DNA of 64,000 bases from Carex sylvatica (Eukaryota > Streptophyta > Magnoliopsida > Poales > Cyperaceae). Below are positions 10,534 through 22,502 of this stretch, one piece after another; position 1 is the first letter of the stretch; every line of letters begins with the position of its first letter. Under the pieces are notes generated by a model that saw nothing but the letters and a program-made list of their open reading frames with translations, ran no database searches and was not told where the DNA came from. The position numbers and the translations under genes were made by a program. Where the stretch lies: positions 410,030 through 474,029 of the forward strand of contig CAXKVR010000019.1 in the NCBI GenBank assembly GCA_964058845.1. The letters are read 5' to 3'.

Positions 10534-10889
10534 TTTGATATCTGAGTTATCATAAATTCATATAAGATGCAATATTTCTTTTTACAATATTTTCTTATAA
10601 TATTTGGACAAAAAATTTAAAGGAGAATTTGTATTCTCTATTATGTATGCACATATATATTGATGAATGTCATTTGGAGATGCAATATGTTGGAGATCTT
10701 TAACCAAGAGACATCATGTCATGTATCACATGCACACTCCTTTTTAGATATGTTGGATCTAATACGTCTTAGTTTGTATGAAATTTCAGTTCAAATCTTG
10801 ATCGCATGGTTACTAAGTGGTAAGGACATAATCTTTATACAAACATTGTATTGGATCCTGAGGAGTATATGTTATGCTTTATCACATGG

Positions 10890-12466
10890 GATTGCAAAAA
10901 TAAATCCGAATTTCAAAAATAAAATCTAACCTATTCAAAACAAATCTAATTACTTCACCTATTTAAAAAAAAAAAATCTAACAAATTTTTTGAACCTATT
11001 AAAAATAAATCCAACATTTCAAAAATAAAATCTAACATATTCAAAACAAATATAATTACTTCACAAATTCACAAAAATAATTCTAACATTCTAGAAAAAT
11101 CCAAATAAATTGAAATTTGTGTCAAATATGTGTATTTTTGAATTCTCTACATTATGGTGTAATTACTTTTGCAGTTTGGTACTTGTTTCAGTCCAGACTT
11201 GTTGATTTACCAGCAGAAATCAAATGCACTGCATGCGCCGCAAATGCCGCCGCATGGGCTAATACAGGGGCATTTTTTAAATTATATTTTTTTAGGGTAT
11301 TAATAAAAATAGTTGTTTCCTTGGATATACATATATATATACATGTGCAGTCACAGAAATTTTATTTTATTCATTTACATGTATATTTATTCGGCTAAGT
11401 ACAAATGAATTTATTTCTTTCTTTAAACGAGTCATTTTATTTTATTTTCAAATTCTCATTCTAATTATATAGTTTCATAATTTATTTATATCTCAAAATT
11501 TTTAGTTTACATTTTAAATTGATAATATATTTTCTAAACGTTCATTTATTTTTAATAGGCTAAATAAAATATAATTAAATCAGAAACTTTAAAACAATAA
11601 ATTAAAAAAGATAAATTAAAAAATAGAATTTTAAAAACAGAAATTTAAAAACAGAAATAAAAAAAACAAAATTTAAAAAACAGAATTTAAAAAACAGAAA
11701 TTAAAAAACAGAAATAAAAACAGAATTTAAAAAACAGAAATTAAAAAACAGAATTTATAAAACAGAATTTGAAAAACAGAATTTAAAAAACAGAAATTTA
11801 AAAACAGAATTTAAAAAACAGAATTTAAAAGACAGAAATTAAAAAACAGAATTTAAAAAACAGAATTTATAAAACAGAATTTAAAAAACAGAAATTAAAA
11901 AACAGAATTTAAAAAACAGAATTTATAAAACAGAATTTAAAAAACAGAAATTAAAAAACAGAAATTAAAAAACAGAATTTAAAAAATAGAATTTAAAAAA
12001 CATAAATAAAAACAGAATTTAAAAACAGAAATTAAAAAACAGAATAAAAAAAAACAGAAATTAAAAAACAGAATAAAAAAATATAATTTTAAAAACAGAA
12101 ATAAAAACAGAATTTAAAAAACAGAAATTAAAAAACAGAAATAAAAAAAACAGAAATTAAAAAACATAATAAAATAAAAAAAAAAAATTTGAAAATTTTG
12201 AAATTAAAAAAAAAACGGGTAGGGGTACGGGTACGGGTACACAGGTATACGGGTGCGGGCACGGGCACAGGGGTATACGGGTACGGGTAAACTGTTCCGG
12301 GTATGGTCGGATTTTTTTCCCGAAAAGACGTGCCCTACCCGTTTTATACCCCTACCCTTGTACCTGTGTAACCTACCTATACCCGAGCTCGGGCACGAGT
12401 ACCCCGGGCAGCGAGCACGGGCGGATCGGGCACGAGCTGCCCTTGTGGGTTATTGTCAAACCTCTA
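10890..12466 (-). mobile_element. hAT element copy with a 14-bp minisatellite
   Basis: Reverse-orientation relative of 31206-33375. The right terminus, read inward on the minus strand, is TAGAGGTTTGACAATAACCC (the other copy begins TAGTGGTTTGC). Inside lie GGGTACGGGTAC-type subterminal repeats (12214-12300), a tandem AAAAACAGAATTTA array (about 11635-12170) and a GCATGCGCCGC block (11230-11255). Homology to the other copy ends near 11090; further left it is unrelated AT-rich sequence, so the left end and the TSD partner of GGTACTGG (12467-12474) are not found. No transposase. Confidence 0.7.
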
Positions 12467-15400
12467 GGTACTGGAGACATTAATTTCATCTTCAAATGAG
12501 CTTTGGACATGATTTGGGTTTTATGAACTTGATTACAGTAGCGACTTGGTACCAATGGTCATGTTAAAGGGTTTATGATCAAATTAAATATTCAGAGACA
12601 TCATTTGGACCATTTTAAGGGTATCTAATCATCATAGGAGCTTTGATTTGCATGGATTAAGCACTGATTATAGAGGAGCATATGAACATGCATATTTTCA
12701 GAACTTTTAATTTATTTTCCTCTGAATTTTGTACAGAAATCATGTATTTTATTTCATGAACTCAAAGATGTATAAGTCAGGGACTTTTGTTCCAAATTTC
12801 AGATTTTTCTAAGCAGTATTGCTATACCAAAAGGCTTGAACAGTGTCAGGGGTATGGCTGGTAATTTTACCAAATTAATTACAGAATTTTCATTTTTAAA
12901 AGCTGAACTTTGACAAGCCATATCTTTGTACAGGGATGTCCAAATAATACAAATTTTAGATCTATTTCATGTGTTTTTCTGTGCTCTATCCAGTGATGAA
13001 GTTGGTTTTGCAATTTAATCCTTCTACTAATCAAGATTAGCTGATCTGTCAGCATAGGTCAAAAAGGTATATTTCAGTGCATTACACCATAATAGTAACA
13101 TCTCATGGTGTATATATTGCTGAGTATCAATTATAGACATCACTTGAGACTGTTCAAGGGTATCTTACATCTACTCAAGGCTCTGGTTGGACTCAAAATA
13201 GGTTTTCAAGGGCTTCAAGCCACTGTTTCTATACCAGTATCAAAGAGAAGAAGATCAAAAGGCTCAAAGCTTATCAAATCATCTTTAAAGTATATTTAAA
13301 ACATGTCAGAACTTGAAACTTACAGGGAAGTCAATGATTTTCTAAAAAAATCACATTTTGAGAATATCCACTTGATTTTAGAGAGCAATATCATCAAAAC
13401 TTCACTGGACAAAGAGTATAAATAGCATATGGCAGTATAATTGCTGCATATTTACATCTTAGTCCTCAGTTTCTCACTATTTGTAAATATACCATCTAAA
13501 ATGATGAAATTAGCCATTTTAAAGGCATAACTTCACTATTTCTTTAGATTTACTTGCAACTAGGCTCTCTCAAGTGGACATAGGATTGAGAACTATAAAG
13601 GATGTCAGCTGGCTCACTTTGAATAGTCCTTGTGTATTTATCTTTTAATTAAATCACTTTATTTCCCATTTTTAATCATTTTTGTAAAGAAATCATGGGT
13701 TTTAATGAGCAAGGATGCCAGCTGGCTCACTACACTCATTTTTGCCTATAATTAATTTATAAAATGATTAAGGAAAGGCAAAAAAAAAAAAAAAAAAGGT
13801 AAAAAAAAAAAAAAAGGTAGAAAAATAGAGAAAATATACTAAAAATGTGCTTTTTATGAAAGATTTATATTAAAACAGTAGACTTTTGTATTTTAAATGC
13901 TCATATACATTTTTATGTGTATTTAAATTATTTTAGAAGGAAGCCTCAGATCATAATAGTATAATAAACAAGAAATGTAATAAAAGAGATCAAATGACAA
14001 AGGAAAAGGGCTTTATTCATCAAAAAGAATACATAGCTTAACCCCTAGGGGCCTTACATGGCCTTTGAGCCTTAATTACCTATTAATCAGGTTTGCTACA
14101 GGGGAAGAATAGAATAAAACAACCCTTTGGATGCTACTGGTGCACTGGTACAGTACCAGTATGTGTATATGGATGTGTATATTGTATGTAGCAGCTGGAG
14201 CTTGTATATGTTGTGCCATTTGAGCTTAATTGAGCATGTATATATAGCCATCAGGGCTCTAGGGTTTAGGGTTTGAGTATAGCATATGCTGGCATCATCC
14301 ATGCCCTTTATTTCATTCAATTTGATTTCAATGGTCTTGATTTGAGCTCCAAACCTTCAGGGTGTCATTTGCAGAGCTACAGACCAATCAATTCATGCCA
14401 TGCTGGCAGTTCATGAGATATGACAATCAGTACCCTTGATTCAAATCACTTGAAGGGTTGAGATTAAATAATTTGGAGTCATGCTCTTCCTCATGCGTGG
14501 GGGAAGAGATTCTTCTCTTTTGTCATGTTATGCAGTCATCAGGATAGGTGTACAAGAGGTTAATTTAGTGTCAGAACCTCTCAATAGTCGAATTTCCATT
14601 TTCTGATTTTCTGCGATTTTATTTTGTGTGCATACATGTGCCAGTACCCTATTCGGGTATATCAATACATATCCATTTAATTCAAGCATTGAAAGATCTC
14701 ATTAGACCTCCAACGACTCATTTTGATTGCTCAGAGAGCATTGATTATATCCATTTCATACTCAATTTTACAAACCCTTATAATTCGGGTATTTGGGTCC
14801 GAGTTATTTAGAAACATTTTCATCAAATTAACTGCTCAAAGAGCATCGCATAGAGGTAAGAAACTCTCTTATGCTTTCAATTTTGCATTTCAAGCTTTAC
14901 TCCTACCTAAACTGAGGTTCTCCATCGTCGGAGAAGAGGAAGAAGGAAAAGAAAATGAGAGGAGAGACTGTCGGGTGGGGCCCGCATGCCAGCTCTCCTC
15001 TGAGGTCCTTTACCTCTCCTGCCTAAGCTTGGCGCATCATGAGCTGTGCATAGGCACACAGCACCAAGTGTATGCACCTCAAAGGGGTTAGGGAGCGCTA
15101 AGGCGCTGGGGTTTTAACCAAGCTCAAGCTTGGTTGAGCTTGGAGCATGGTGGACCGTTCAGTCGACAACTTGGTTCACATGTTTATTTTTTTGTGCTCT
15201 GGGAGTTAGCAAAAATTCCATTAAGAGACTGACAGTGGGTCCAGGGCATCAGGTTTAGGTTTAAGTGCTCCAAATTGCACACAGATAGGCTAGGGTAATT
15301 GCTATGGGTACCCCAGAGCCACGTGGCACCAATCAGAGGCTGTCATATCATCAAATTCTTTGAAAATTTATTTGACCGTTTAGAGTTAGAACTCGTATAA

Positions 15401-15563
15401 CATATCAAAATTCATGGTTCTTTATGTATAATATTATCATGAATTTTAATATGACATTATCAAGTCATCTTGGAGAGCCTTCATGTATATTTGGCATTTT
15501 CCAAGTATTAAAATCATTTGCTAATCCCCATTCATTTAATTAGCGACATTTTAGGGTACAACA
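12467..15563 (-). mobile_element. LTR-retrotransposon-derived segment, reverse orientation
   Basis: The right edge, read on the minus strand, begins TGTTGTACCCTAAAATGTCG, an LTR-like TG start placed exactly where Copia pol homology begins. Downstream on that strand the text is low-coding, with CCACGTGGC near 15320 and a repeated CAGCTGGCTCACT (13606 and 13719). I see no PBS, PPT or protein domain, so this may be part of one long LTR. Left boundary unresolved. Confidence 0.4.
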
Positions 15564-16318
15564 CTCCCCTAGTGTTGCTCCTATTGTCAAGGGTGACAAA
15601 TTCAACAGGTTTTAATGTCCTAAAAATGAAATAGAATGTGCTCAAATGAAGCAAATTCCTTATGTTTCGGTAGTATGGAGTCTTATGCATGCTCAAGTTT
15701 GTACATGTCTTGATATTGCATTTGCAGTTGGTATGCTTGGCCGATATCAAACTGATCCAGGAATGGAACATTGGAAAACTACCAAGAAAGTTTTACGCTA
15801 TTTGCAAGGGACTAAAGATTATATGCTTACTTACAAGAGGTTAAATAACCTTGAAGTTATTGGTTATTCTGATTCAGATTTTTCTGGATGTGTTGACAGT
15901 AAGAAATTCACATCATGTTACATATTTATGCTTGCAGGGGGACCAATTTCATGGAAGAGTGCTAAACAGTCTTTAAGGACATCTTCCACTATGCAAGCAG
16001 AATTTGTGGGGTGTTATCATGCTACTGGTCAAGCGGTTTGGTTAAATAATTTTATACCAAGACTTCAAGTAATTGACAGTATTGCGAGGCCACTCATCTT
16101 ATTTTGTGATAACGAGGTTGTTGTTTTCTTCTCTAAGAATAACAAATCAAGTGGTGCATCCAAGTATCTTGTTCTTAGAGACAGTCAAAGATGGTACTAT
16201 TATGATACAACATATTAATACAAGAGCTATGTTAGCTGGTTCTCTAACAAAAGCACTTCCACCCACTCTTTACAAAGAGGATGTTGCTGGCATGAGTTTA
16301 GTTAATGTATTATGATTT
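15564..16318 (+). pseudogene. Copia pol remnant, end of RT plus RNase H
   Basis: In the frame of 15646 the translation carries the C-terminal RT landmarks (PIVKGDKF, DIAFAVGMLGRYQ, LRYLQGTKDYML), then RNase H (GYSDSDFSG, SWKSAKQSLRTSSTMQAEF, CDNEVVVFFSKNN). It is broken: a TAA at 15613-15615 replaces a sense codon, and near 16160-16180 the frame shifts to another that reads through INTRAMLAGSLTKALPP to a stop at about 16315. The usual KHIDIKYH-like motif is damaged. Everything upstream is missing. It is a relic of the element bounded by the two LTRs. Confidence 0.85.
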
Positions 16319-16655
16319 TGGTGTTGTAAGCTATATATATATATTATGTTATGTATTGAGTATTTAATTATGTATTGACTTTGAATTTATAAATTTGCTT
16401 ATTATGATGCGCATAATTTTATTTAATCTAAATAAATTACTTATGAGGACCAAATGAAGATTATTAACCATTGTTGGAAAGAGTACCAATGCTATAATTA
16501 ATGGGATCAAATAACAATATTTGTTATTCTGATTACATTAGTTTGGTTTGATATTTCTAACTAAACAGGTTTACGATTAATGAAAATTATATTGGCCAAT
16601 TTTGAATGTGTGTGTGCTTTATTATGTTATAACATTACGGCCAAGTGGGAGAATA

Positions 16656-17153
16656 TGTTAGTTTTATTTTATTATGTGGCCTATGTTATTACTATGCACC
16701 AATTTCATTTAAAGAAATTAATGAAAAGGTATCATAATTTTTGATGGAAAAATTTAGATTTCTATTAATAAATATACTGGTCCCAAATGTTGCCTCAGAT
16801 AAAATAAAAAGATATTTTCTCTGTATAGAAACGTATCCAATTCCACAAACATTTTTTCACCCACTTATTTTAAGGGGTCCCATTAAGAAAGGTTTTAAGA
16901 CTTACTGATTTTGAGGGATCTCCTTCTAGAATAGTTTCCTCCATTTTTTGAAAGAGAGAAGTAAAGAAAACGCCTAAGGTCTCCATCATAAGATTTGAGA
17001 AAAATCGTTGAAGATCAGTACTAACGCTTCTGCATAAAGATGTCTTCAATTCAGAACTGTAAGATTTAAATTTCTTTGCTATTTTATTTTGAATTTACAT
17101 ATTCTTAATTTATTGTGTTTTTAATTGTAAAATACTTTAAATCATGTCTATCA
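16656..17153 (+). repeat. 3' LTR of the Copia element
   Basis: Starts TGTTAGTTTTATTTTATTA directly after the polypurine tract and ends GTCTATCA, 498 bp. Confidence 0.88.
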
Positions 17154-18811
17154 TATCTCACCTCCATAAACTATCTAAACTTCAAAAGGTAAAACATGAT
17201 TTCTCTAGCTATGGAAGTAAAGAATTCGGAATAAATTTCCTCCTCTAACTAAATATTTAACTGATTACTTAGAATAAATTGTTTAAACAATATAGAAGAA
17301 GTCGTACTAACTCGATTCAAAAATGGACTTTGTCGAGGGTACACAGACAAAAATTGTCATTCCCAAAAGTACAAGAGTATGCGCCACGATATCACCTACA
17401 ATCGCCAATAATATAATTTTTAATTAATTATGATAAATTAAAGCTGAGAACCAAAATTAAGTTTTGGTGTACTTGTAAATATGTTATGCTATGCATGTGT
17501 AAAATAATTTTCCTGAGACCAAAAACGGTGCTCCACACTTGATAATTGATATCAACCCTTTGTGCACAAGCTGCACAATTGGTCATACAAAATAAGAATC
17601 GAATCCATCCATTTGAACTGATATCTATATGCTGCAATCAATTAAACTAGGTGTTAAATTACGAACCAAACTCCTACAGTAAATTATTAGCTTATTACTA
17701 GCTAGAGAACAGATGAAATTAATTTGATAGGGCCACATAAGTCCTTTAATATATAGTGGTAACTATATTGTCTGAAGAAATTAATTTGTTTAATTGCAGA
17801 GATCCAAATAACACATAGCAAGCTTGCAAAACTTGTGTATTTAATGGCACAATTTATTATGCGATGAAGTAACTAGGACATGGTAAAATAAATAAGTCCC
17901 TACAACATGAAAAATGAGAATGCAAGTGATGTGGACTTGTATTATATCTCGTCTCCGCAGCATGAATTGGGCCGAGAATCAAGGCCCATCGTTTTGTTAT
18001 CGGTTCCATTGGAAACTAATTGGGCCTTTATAGAAATATCTCTATCCTCATTGGTTTCGTACACATATATGGCACCGACCATTGTCGCTTTTTGGCAAAA
18101 TTCAACCATACATGCTCTTTCTGAGGCTTTTTGTCTCAATTATTTCATCCGAATAATTGATTCTTCATGATGCAAATGGCGAAGTGAATATTCTGTATAT
18201 CCAGATTAGGTCAAGCACTAGACAAGAAGAGATCGATATGATCCATATACATGTACATCATGCATGCACTTCAATCAATTTAGAGGAATCCTTGTTTGTA
18301 TGGAGGTCCCTCTCCTCTTTGTTATACTTATCTTTATATGTTTCCCATTTTGCTACCTTTCGACCCCCATTTTAGATTTCTTTTTACTAATAAGAGAATG
18401 GTTTTGCTTGTCGAGATTCATCATGAGCAATTCCTTTATAGTTTTGATAAATGTGAATAGCTATAACGAACTCCTTTTTTCTTTTCTCAGTAACAGCAAG
18501 CTTTACTGGTAATATTTAATTGAGTGCATAACAGACAACAAGCTTCAACACAACACGTTCAAAACCAGTACCTAATTAATATCGTACATTATAGCATTGC
18601 CTCTGAAAACTCAATTTGTTTACTGAACACTGGTAATATTTTTTTTTTTCAAAATCATTTTAAGGTAATTCTGTTTATAATTTTTTTTAAAGAAAAGTAT
18701 AAAACGACAGAATTTGTTTGATCCAAAGTGATACCGAAATCCAAATCCAACCAAAAAGTTATTCTTCCTATAAAGGTAAAATATATCCTAATCCCCTAAG
18801 CCATATATTCA
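17154..18811. other. AT-rich spacer
   Basis: Short open frames with no recognisable domains; none has support as a gene. The last 300 bases are the promoter region of the membrane protein gene that follows. Confidence 0.5.
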
Positions 18812-18819
18812 TATATAAA
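18812..18819 (+). promoter_or_regulatory. Candidate TATA box of the small membrane protein gene
   Basis: TATATAAA 49 bases before the ATG at 18868, giving an expected leader of about 25 nt. Confidence 0.55.
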
Positions 18820-18867
18820 TCATCTACCAGAATACACAAACCATCACAAACCCTTAGCTTTTAAAAA

Positions 18868-19251
18868 ATGGCACACAACTACTACCGCCATTACACCAAC
18901 GATGACCCTCCTTTCCCATTTCACCTATTACTATTTTTACTAATTTTATTATTGCCCATTTTTCTATCATGGTACTCAAACTATGAGCCAATCATAGAAC
19001 AGGTGTTTGATCATCTACACTTGACCATCATGCTCCTCCCGCTTATGTTGCTATTGGCGGTGCATGTTTTGTCAAGCTATGACCCGAGGTCGGTCCCTCT
19101 TTCAGTTTTCTTTTCCGAGAGGGAATCAATACATCGTGCTGGGGGTTCGCCATGGGGTTTAGGAGTTGTATTGGTTGTAGTTTTGTTTATGATTTCTCAC
19201 CAGTCGTATTTCCATGAGTCGTGGTTTCCTCTTTTTAGAAGGCACAGATAG
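18868..19251 (+). CDS. Small plant three-helix membrane protein, function unknown
   Basis: An intronless 127-aa protein. Three hydrophobic helices are predicted at about 18-36, 52-69 and 96-112. Between helices two and three lies a polar loop with SERES and AGGSPWG (91-97). The tail is basic (RRHR). There is no cleavable signal-peptide pattern, since polar residues come before the first helix. I recall plant transmembrane proteins of unknown role with the same GGSPWG turn before the last helix, but cannot name a characterised member. Support for a real gene: a TATA box at the right distance, a plausible start context (AAAAATGGC), codon use unlike the surrounding AT-rich DNA, and convergence with the gene at 19807. 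No function is proposed. Confidence 0.75.
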   Translation: MAHNYYRHYTNDDPPFPFHLLLFLLILLLPIFLSWYSNYEPIIEQVFDHLHLTIMLLPLMLLLAVHVLSSYDPRSVPLSVFFSERESIHRAGGSPWGLGVVLVVVLFMISHQSYFHESWFPLFRRHR

Positions 19252-19806
19252 TTTAATTGTTTCCTCATGGTCTTGAAACACATAAATAACTAACAGAATT
19301 TTATGTTTTTGTATATACTTATGGTTGTATAATGAAAGCAAATTATAGCCAGTGACATTGTGGGACATGTATGTCCATGGATTTCACCATTAGAGTTAAC
19401 AATGAAGCTACAATATGTCTACTGTTTTTTATCTTGTAATTACTGGTTTTCATATTTAATAAAATGGAACCCCATTTTACCTTCAAAATTAACAATTCTG
19501 TAACAATAATGTGTGATCATATTTACTGCTTAATGTTTCATACTACTATTGACAATAATTTAAAGATTAATTGACCATAACCTAAAGGAATGTATATATG
19601 TATGCTGCTATACAGCTATAATCTTCCTTACCTGATTACCATGGGAGGCAATTCTCTGTTAAACATAATACCAAACACCGTCTAAACATCATAAGTTTCT
19701 CTAATATTACTCGAACCATGTATTCACATTCCACCCAATTGAAATAATATGCAAATAAGCACATGAACAACAATATACAACATACAATTTTAAAATATAA
19801 CTCACA
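19252..19806. other. Convergent 3' intergenic region
   Basis: AT-rich, 555 bases between two convergent stop codons; it must hold both 3' UTRs. Nothing else seen. Confidence 0.5.
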
Positions 19807-20316
19807 TTAGCCAAAACACTGTTCAGACGGAAGCGGGCCAGGTAGCGACCCGGTCTCATATATTTGCAACCCGAAAACGACCACTATCCCGACAAGAGTC
19901 AAATAAGCTAAGCCTTCAGCTGCACCAAGCAACCCAAAGGGGCCAGCCGGTAAACCCGACCCGGTTCGCACTTTGGTAACAATCGACCAAACCACAATTC
20001 CAGCCACAATTAGATAACTCACCCCTTCCAACGCACCAATTGACCCACCTGGACCCGGCGGTAAGCCGCAACCAGTCGTTTTCAAGGTGTAGAGAGAGAA
20101 GGCTATGACTGGGGAGGCTACAAGGCCCGAGACAGCGATGCTGAGGGAGAGAGGGGAGGAGGATGATGTGGCAGCGGTGGGGTCCTCTTTGGCTTTGCAT
20201 AGAAAGGAGGGGCGGGGAGAGTGGTGAAGAGAGCAGGAGTAAAGGTGGTTGAGTGGGTGTTGATATAGAGGTGGTCGTAGGATTGGTCGGAGAGGGCTAA
20301 GGGAAGCCATTGCCAT
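19807..20316 (-). CDS. Plastid-targeted multi-helix membrane protein with internal repeat
   Basis: 169 aa from the chosen ATG at 20316. An in-frame ATG 20 codons further upstream (20376) is less likely because a TATA-like box (20355-20364) lies between the two. The N-terminus (1-40) is rich in Ser, Leu, Pro, His and Arg and nearly acid-free, ending ...SFLCKA, a chloroplast transit peptide by composition. Three hydrophobic segments follow (about 56-78, 94-113, 127-150). Residues 81-112 and 118-149 repeat each other (TGCGLPPGPGG / TGSGLPAGPFG, then GALEGVSYL / GAAEGLAYL), with a third trace, TGSLPGPLP, at 155-163. The protein ends SEQCFG. The conserved GLPxGPxG turns resemble an uncharacterised land-plant chloroplast membrane family. 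Location is inferred; function is unknown. Confidence 0.8.
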   Translation of the reverse strand: MAMASLSPLRPILRPPLYQHPLNHLYSCSLHHSPRPSFLCKAKEDPTAATSSSSPLSLSIAVSGLVASPVIAFSLYTLKTTGCGLPPGPGGSIGALEGVSYLIVAGIVVWSIVTKVRTGSGLPAGPFGLLGAAEGLAYLTLVGIVVVFGLQIYETGSLPGPLPSEQCFG

Positions 20317-20354
20317 AATTTTTAATGGTGTTTGTGTTGTTTGCTGGGAGAAAT

Positions 20355-20364
20355 GTATATATCT
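20355..20364 (-). promoter_or_regulatory. Candidate TATA box of the plastid membrane protein gene
   Basis: AGATATATAC on the minus strand, about 40-50 bases before the ATG at 20316. It decides between the two possible starts. Confidence 0.45.
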
Positions 20365-20583
20365 TAGCTTATCCAAATGATCAGAAACGGACGGAGGAAA
20401 GGCAACAAAGGAAATGGAAACGGAGAGGTTTCTGAGAAATATGCTTTGGATTCTTTGTTCTAGATTTCATGGGCTGAAGACTGTTATAAGTTACTGACAA
20501 ATCGATCGGGATAACTGTTAAGCCATGATATTGCAAATCGAAATTAATATGTTTGAAATAAAGATGAGAGTTAAATTTTTTAA

Positions 20584-20984
20584 GAGTAGAACTAGGTGTT
20601 CTTAAGCTCACCAAAGTGTTTAATGAGTTTAACTCTAAAATCTATTAAATTGACTTCAAATAATAAATTCAAACTATTGAAATCTATTTACTTCATGAGT
20701 GATTGATGAATTTATGTGTAAAGCTTTTAGAGTTTAGAATTATTTTTTTATAAAGTCACGTGGTCAAAAATTATTTAAAAATAAATGCACTAAAATTAAT
20801 TTTGATTATTTAACTTTATACTAAAATAATTCAAAAAATTAAAAATTTTGCATGTAAATTCATCACTTGTGAAGTAGATGGATTTCAACGATTTAGATTT
20901 ATCGTTTGATATCGATATAATATATTTTTGAGTTAAACTTGTACCAAACACGTTGGTGAGCTTAAGAACACCCTATTTTTACTC
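20584..20984. mobile_element. GAGTAGAAC-family MITE, copy 1
   Basis: 401 bp foldback, ends GAGTAGAACTAGGTGTTC and GAGTAAAAATAGGGTGTTC. Flanks ATTTTTTAA and GTTTCTTAA agree at 7 of 9 bases, compatible with a decayed 9 bp TSD. About 270 bases upstream of the plastid protein ATG, so it may touch that promoter. Confidence 0.75.
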
Positions 20985-21775
20985 GTTTCTTAATATTAAA
21001 AAATTTCAGGAATTATTTAGCCGAATTGTGGATCTATAAGATATTATTATGCTTACTCTTAACAATAATTATATATCTTTCATTTTTTTCAGTCTTAAAA
21101 AATTTGATTGTCCAAAAGCATCACAAGTGATTCTAGTTCTCTTCTTTTGTTTTGAATTGTTGAGTAGCTTCAATTTAATTCTGTACTTTACCTGAATGTG
21201 GCGTCTCAGATTATTATTGGTTTACACTTGTATTATATAAATTAATTATCAAAATTTTCGAATACACATTAAATATAAATGCTACTAGATTATAACATCA
21301 AATGTGAAGTAGTGTAGTGGTGAAAGCCTCTGGCGCTCTTAGCAAAGAATCCGTGCACAGTATCCATTATGTATCCAAATGTCTCAGAGCAGTATCTAGG
21401 CCGTATCCAGACGAGTCAGAGCATATCAGAGACTGTATCAAAGAATTAAAGATACGTCATGTAAGTTGATACGTCAATTGACATATTGGATATGTATCGA
21501 TGTCTTTATCGAATGTGTATCGGTATCAAATATGTGTCTGATATAAGTATGGAGCCCATAAAAATATAGTGGAGTAACATAGTGTGACCTAAATGGGGGG
21601 GGGGGGCGTATTTGAGGGACACCTTCATTTGATGAAAAAAAAAAAAATTTTTTTTTTTTTTAGATTAGGTATTGAATTATAATGATGTTTTTTAGATAAA
21701 TTTATTATTTTAAAAAATTATATGGACCCACTGAAAATTTCTTTCTCTAATTATCACATTCTCTCTTTCCATAGA
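20985..21775. other. Spacer with GTATC-rich degenerate repeat
   Basis: At about 21355-21560 there are many degenerate GTATC/GATACGT words, like the subterminal repeats of a decayed hAT element, but no ends were found. A run of ten or so G lies at 21596-21606, followed by poly-A/T runs. Confidence 0.35.
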
Positions 21776-22502
21776 AGTGCGTTTGGATTAATGCATTAAT
21801 ATTTTACCGTTCTTCGTTTGGATCACACAAAGAATATTGTTATTCTCTGAGTTAGCGTTCTCGCTAATTCGTTTAAAACATAAGTTAGCGCTATATTTTA
21901 AAACAACACTATTCTCACTATTCCTACAGCAACATTCAAACTAGGACTGTATAAAAAGTTTACGACTCATGAGCCACTCGAACTCAGCTCGGTAACAAAC
22001 TCGCTAACAACTCGTTCATTTAAAATTCGAGTTAGTCTAACTCGTGAGTTAAACGAGTTGAGTAACTCGTGAGTTAAACGAGTTGAGTTCGAGTAGGACT
22101 CAACTCGCTCGTTACAACTCGTGACTTGTTTGATTAATGATTTTCTTCGTAATTTTTAGTCCATTTTATTTTTCTGACTAGATGTGACTGACCCCAAGTT
22201 GACCCAACTCATTTCATTTGATCATTTTGTTGTAGATTATTTTTTAATTCAATATTTACTTCTCATATTATTACATAACAACAATCATCAATTCAATTGT
22301 TCATTATTTCAACACCTTAACAAGTTGACTCACGAGTCACGAGCTAACTCGAATTACTCGTGAGTTGAATTCGAGTCAGCAAGCCAGCTCGGCTCAATAT
22401 TCTTAATTCGAGTCAACTCGACTCACTATTTTCCGAGTTGAATTCGAGTTGTCCATAAGTCAAACTAACTCGGCTCGTTAGCAGCCCTAATCCAAACGCA
22501 CT
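21776..22502. mobile_element. TIR element with AGTGCGTTTGGAT ends, split by a hAT
   Basis: The left AGTGCGTTTGGATTA pairs with ATCCAAACGCACT on the right. The hAT element 21942-22490 sits just inside the right end, so the host element is about 170 bp without it. It shares GAATAG/GTTAGC words with the element at 45981. No sure TSD. Confidence 0.55.
21942..22490. mobile_element. hAT MITE with ACTCG-type subterminal repeats
   Basis: 549 bp. Ends TAGGACTGTATAAA and TAGGGCTGCTAACGAGCC. Flanking 8-mers ATTCAAAC (21934-21941) and ATCCAAAC (22491-22498) match at 7 of 8, as expected for a hAT TSD. Dense ACTCG/CGAGT motifs lie inside both ends. No transposase. Confidence 0.85.

Larger units (their letters stand above)
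10127..17153 (+). mobile_element. Gutted Ty1/Copia retrotransposon carrying nested insertions
   Basis: Two LTRs in direct orientation (10127-10533 and 16656-17153), a primer-binding site next to the left LTR (10534-10549, TTTGATATCTGAGTTA, a decayed form of the usual TTGGTATCAGAGC) and a polypurine tract before the right LTR (16643-16654, AAGTGGGAGAAT). Gag, protease, integrase and most of RT are gone; only the RT/RNase H end remains (15564-16318). The middle is occupied by a hAT copy (10890-12466) and a reversed LTR-retrotransposon segment (12467-15563). No clear TSD, so the element is old. Confidence 0.85.

Noticed and set aside
11635..12170. CRISPR-like regular repeats
   Set aside because: The units are contiguous 14-mers without spacers; a minisatellite in a plant transposon.
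12214..12300. Telomere-like GGGTAC repeats
   Set aside because: The plant telomere unit is TTTAGGG; these GGGTAC/GGGCAC repeats are hAT subterminal repeats with a TIR and, in the sister copy, an 8 bp TSD.
12253..12483. Open frame rich in Arg/Gly/Pro
   Set aside because: It translates the CGGGTA/GGGCACGGG subterminal repeats of a hAT element; no start context and no domain.
21312..21350. A-box-like GTAGTGGTGAAAGC suggesting a SINE
   Set aside because: No B box at the right distance and no poly-A tail.
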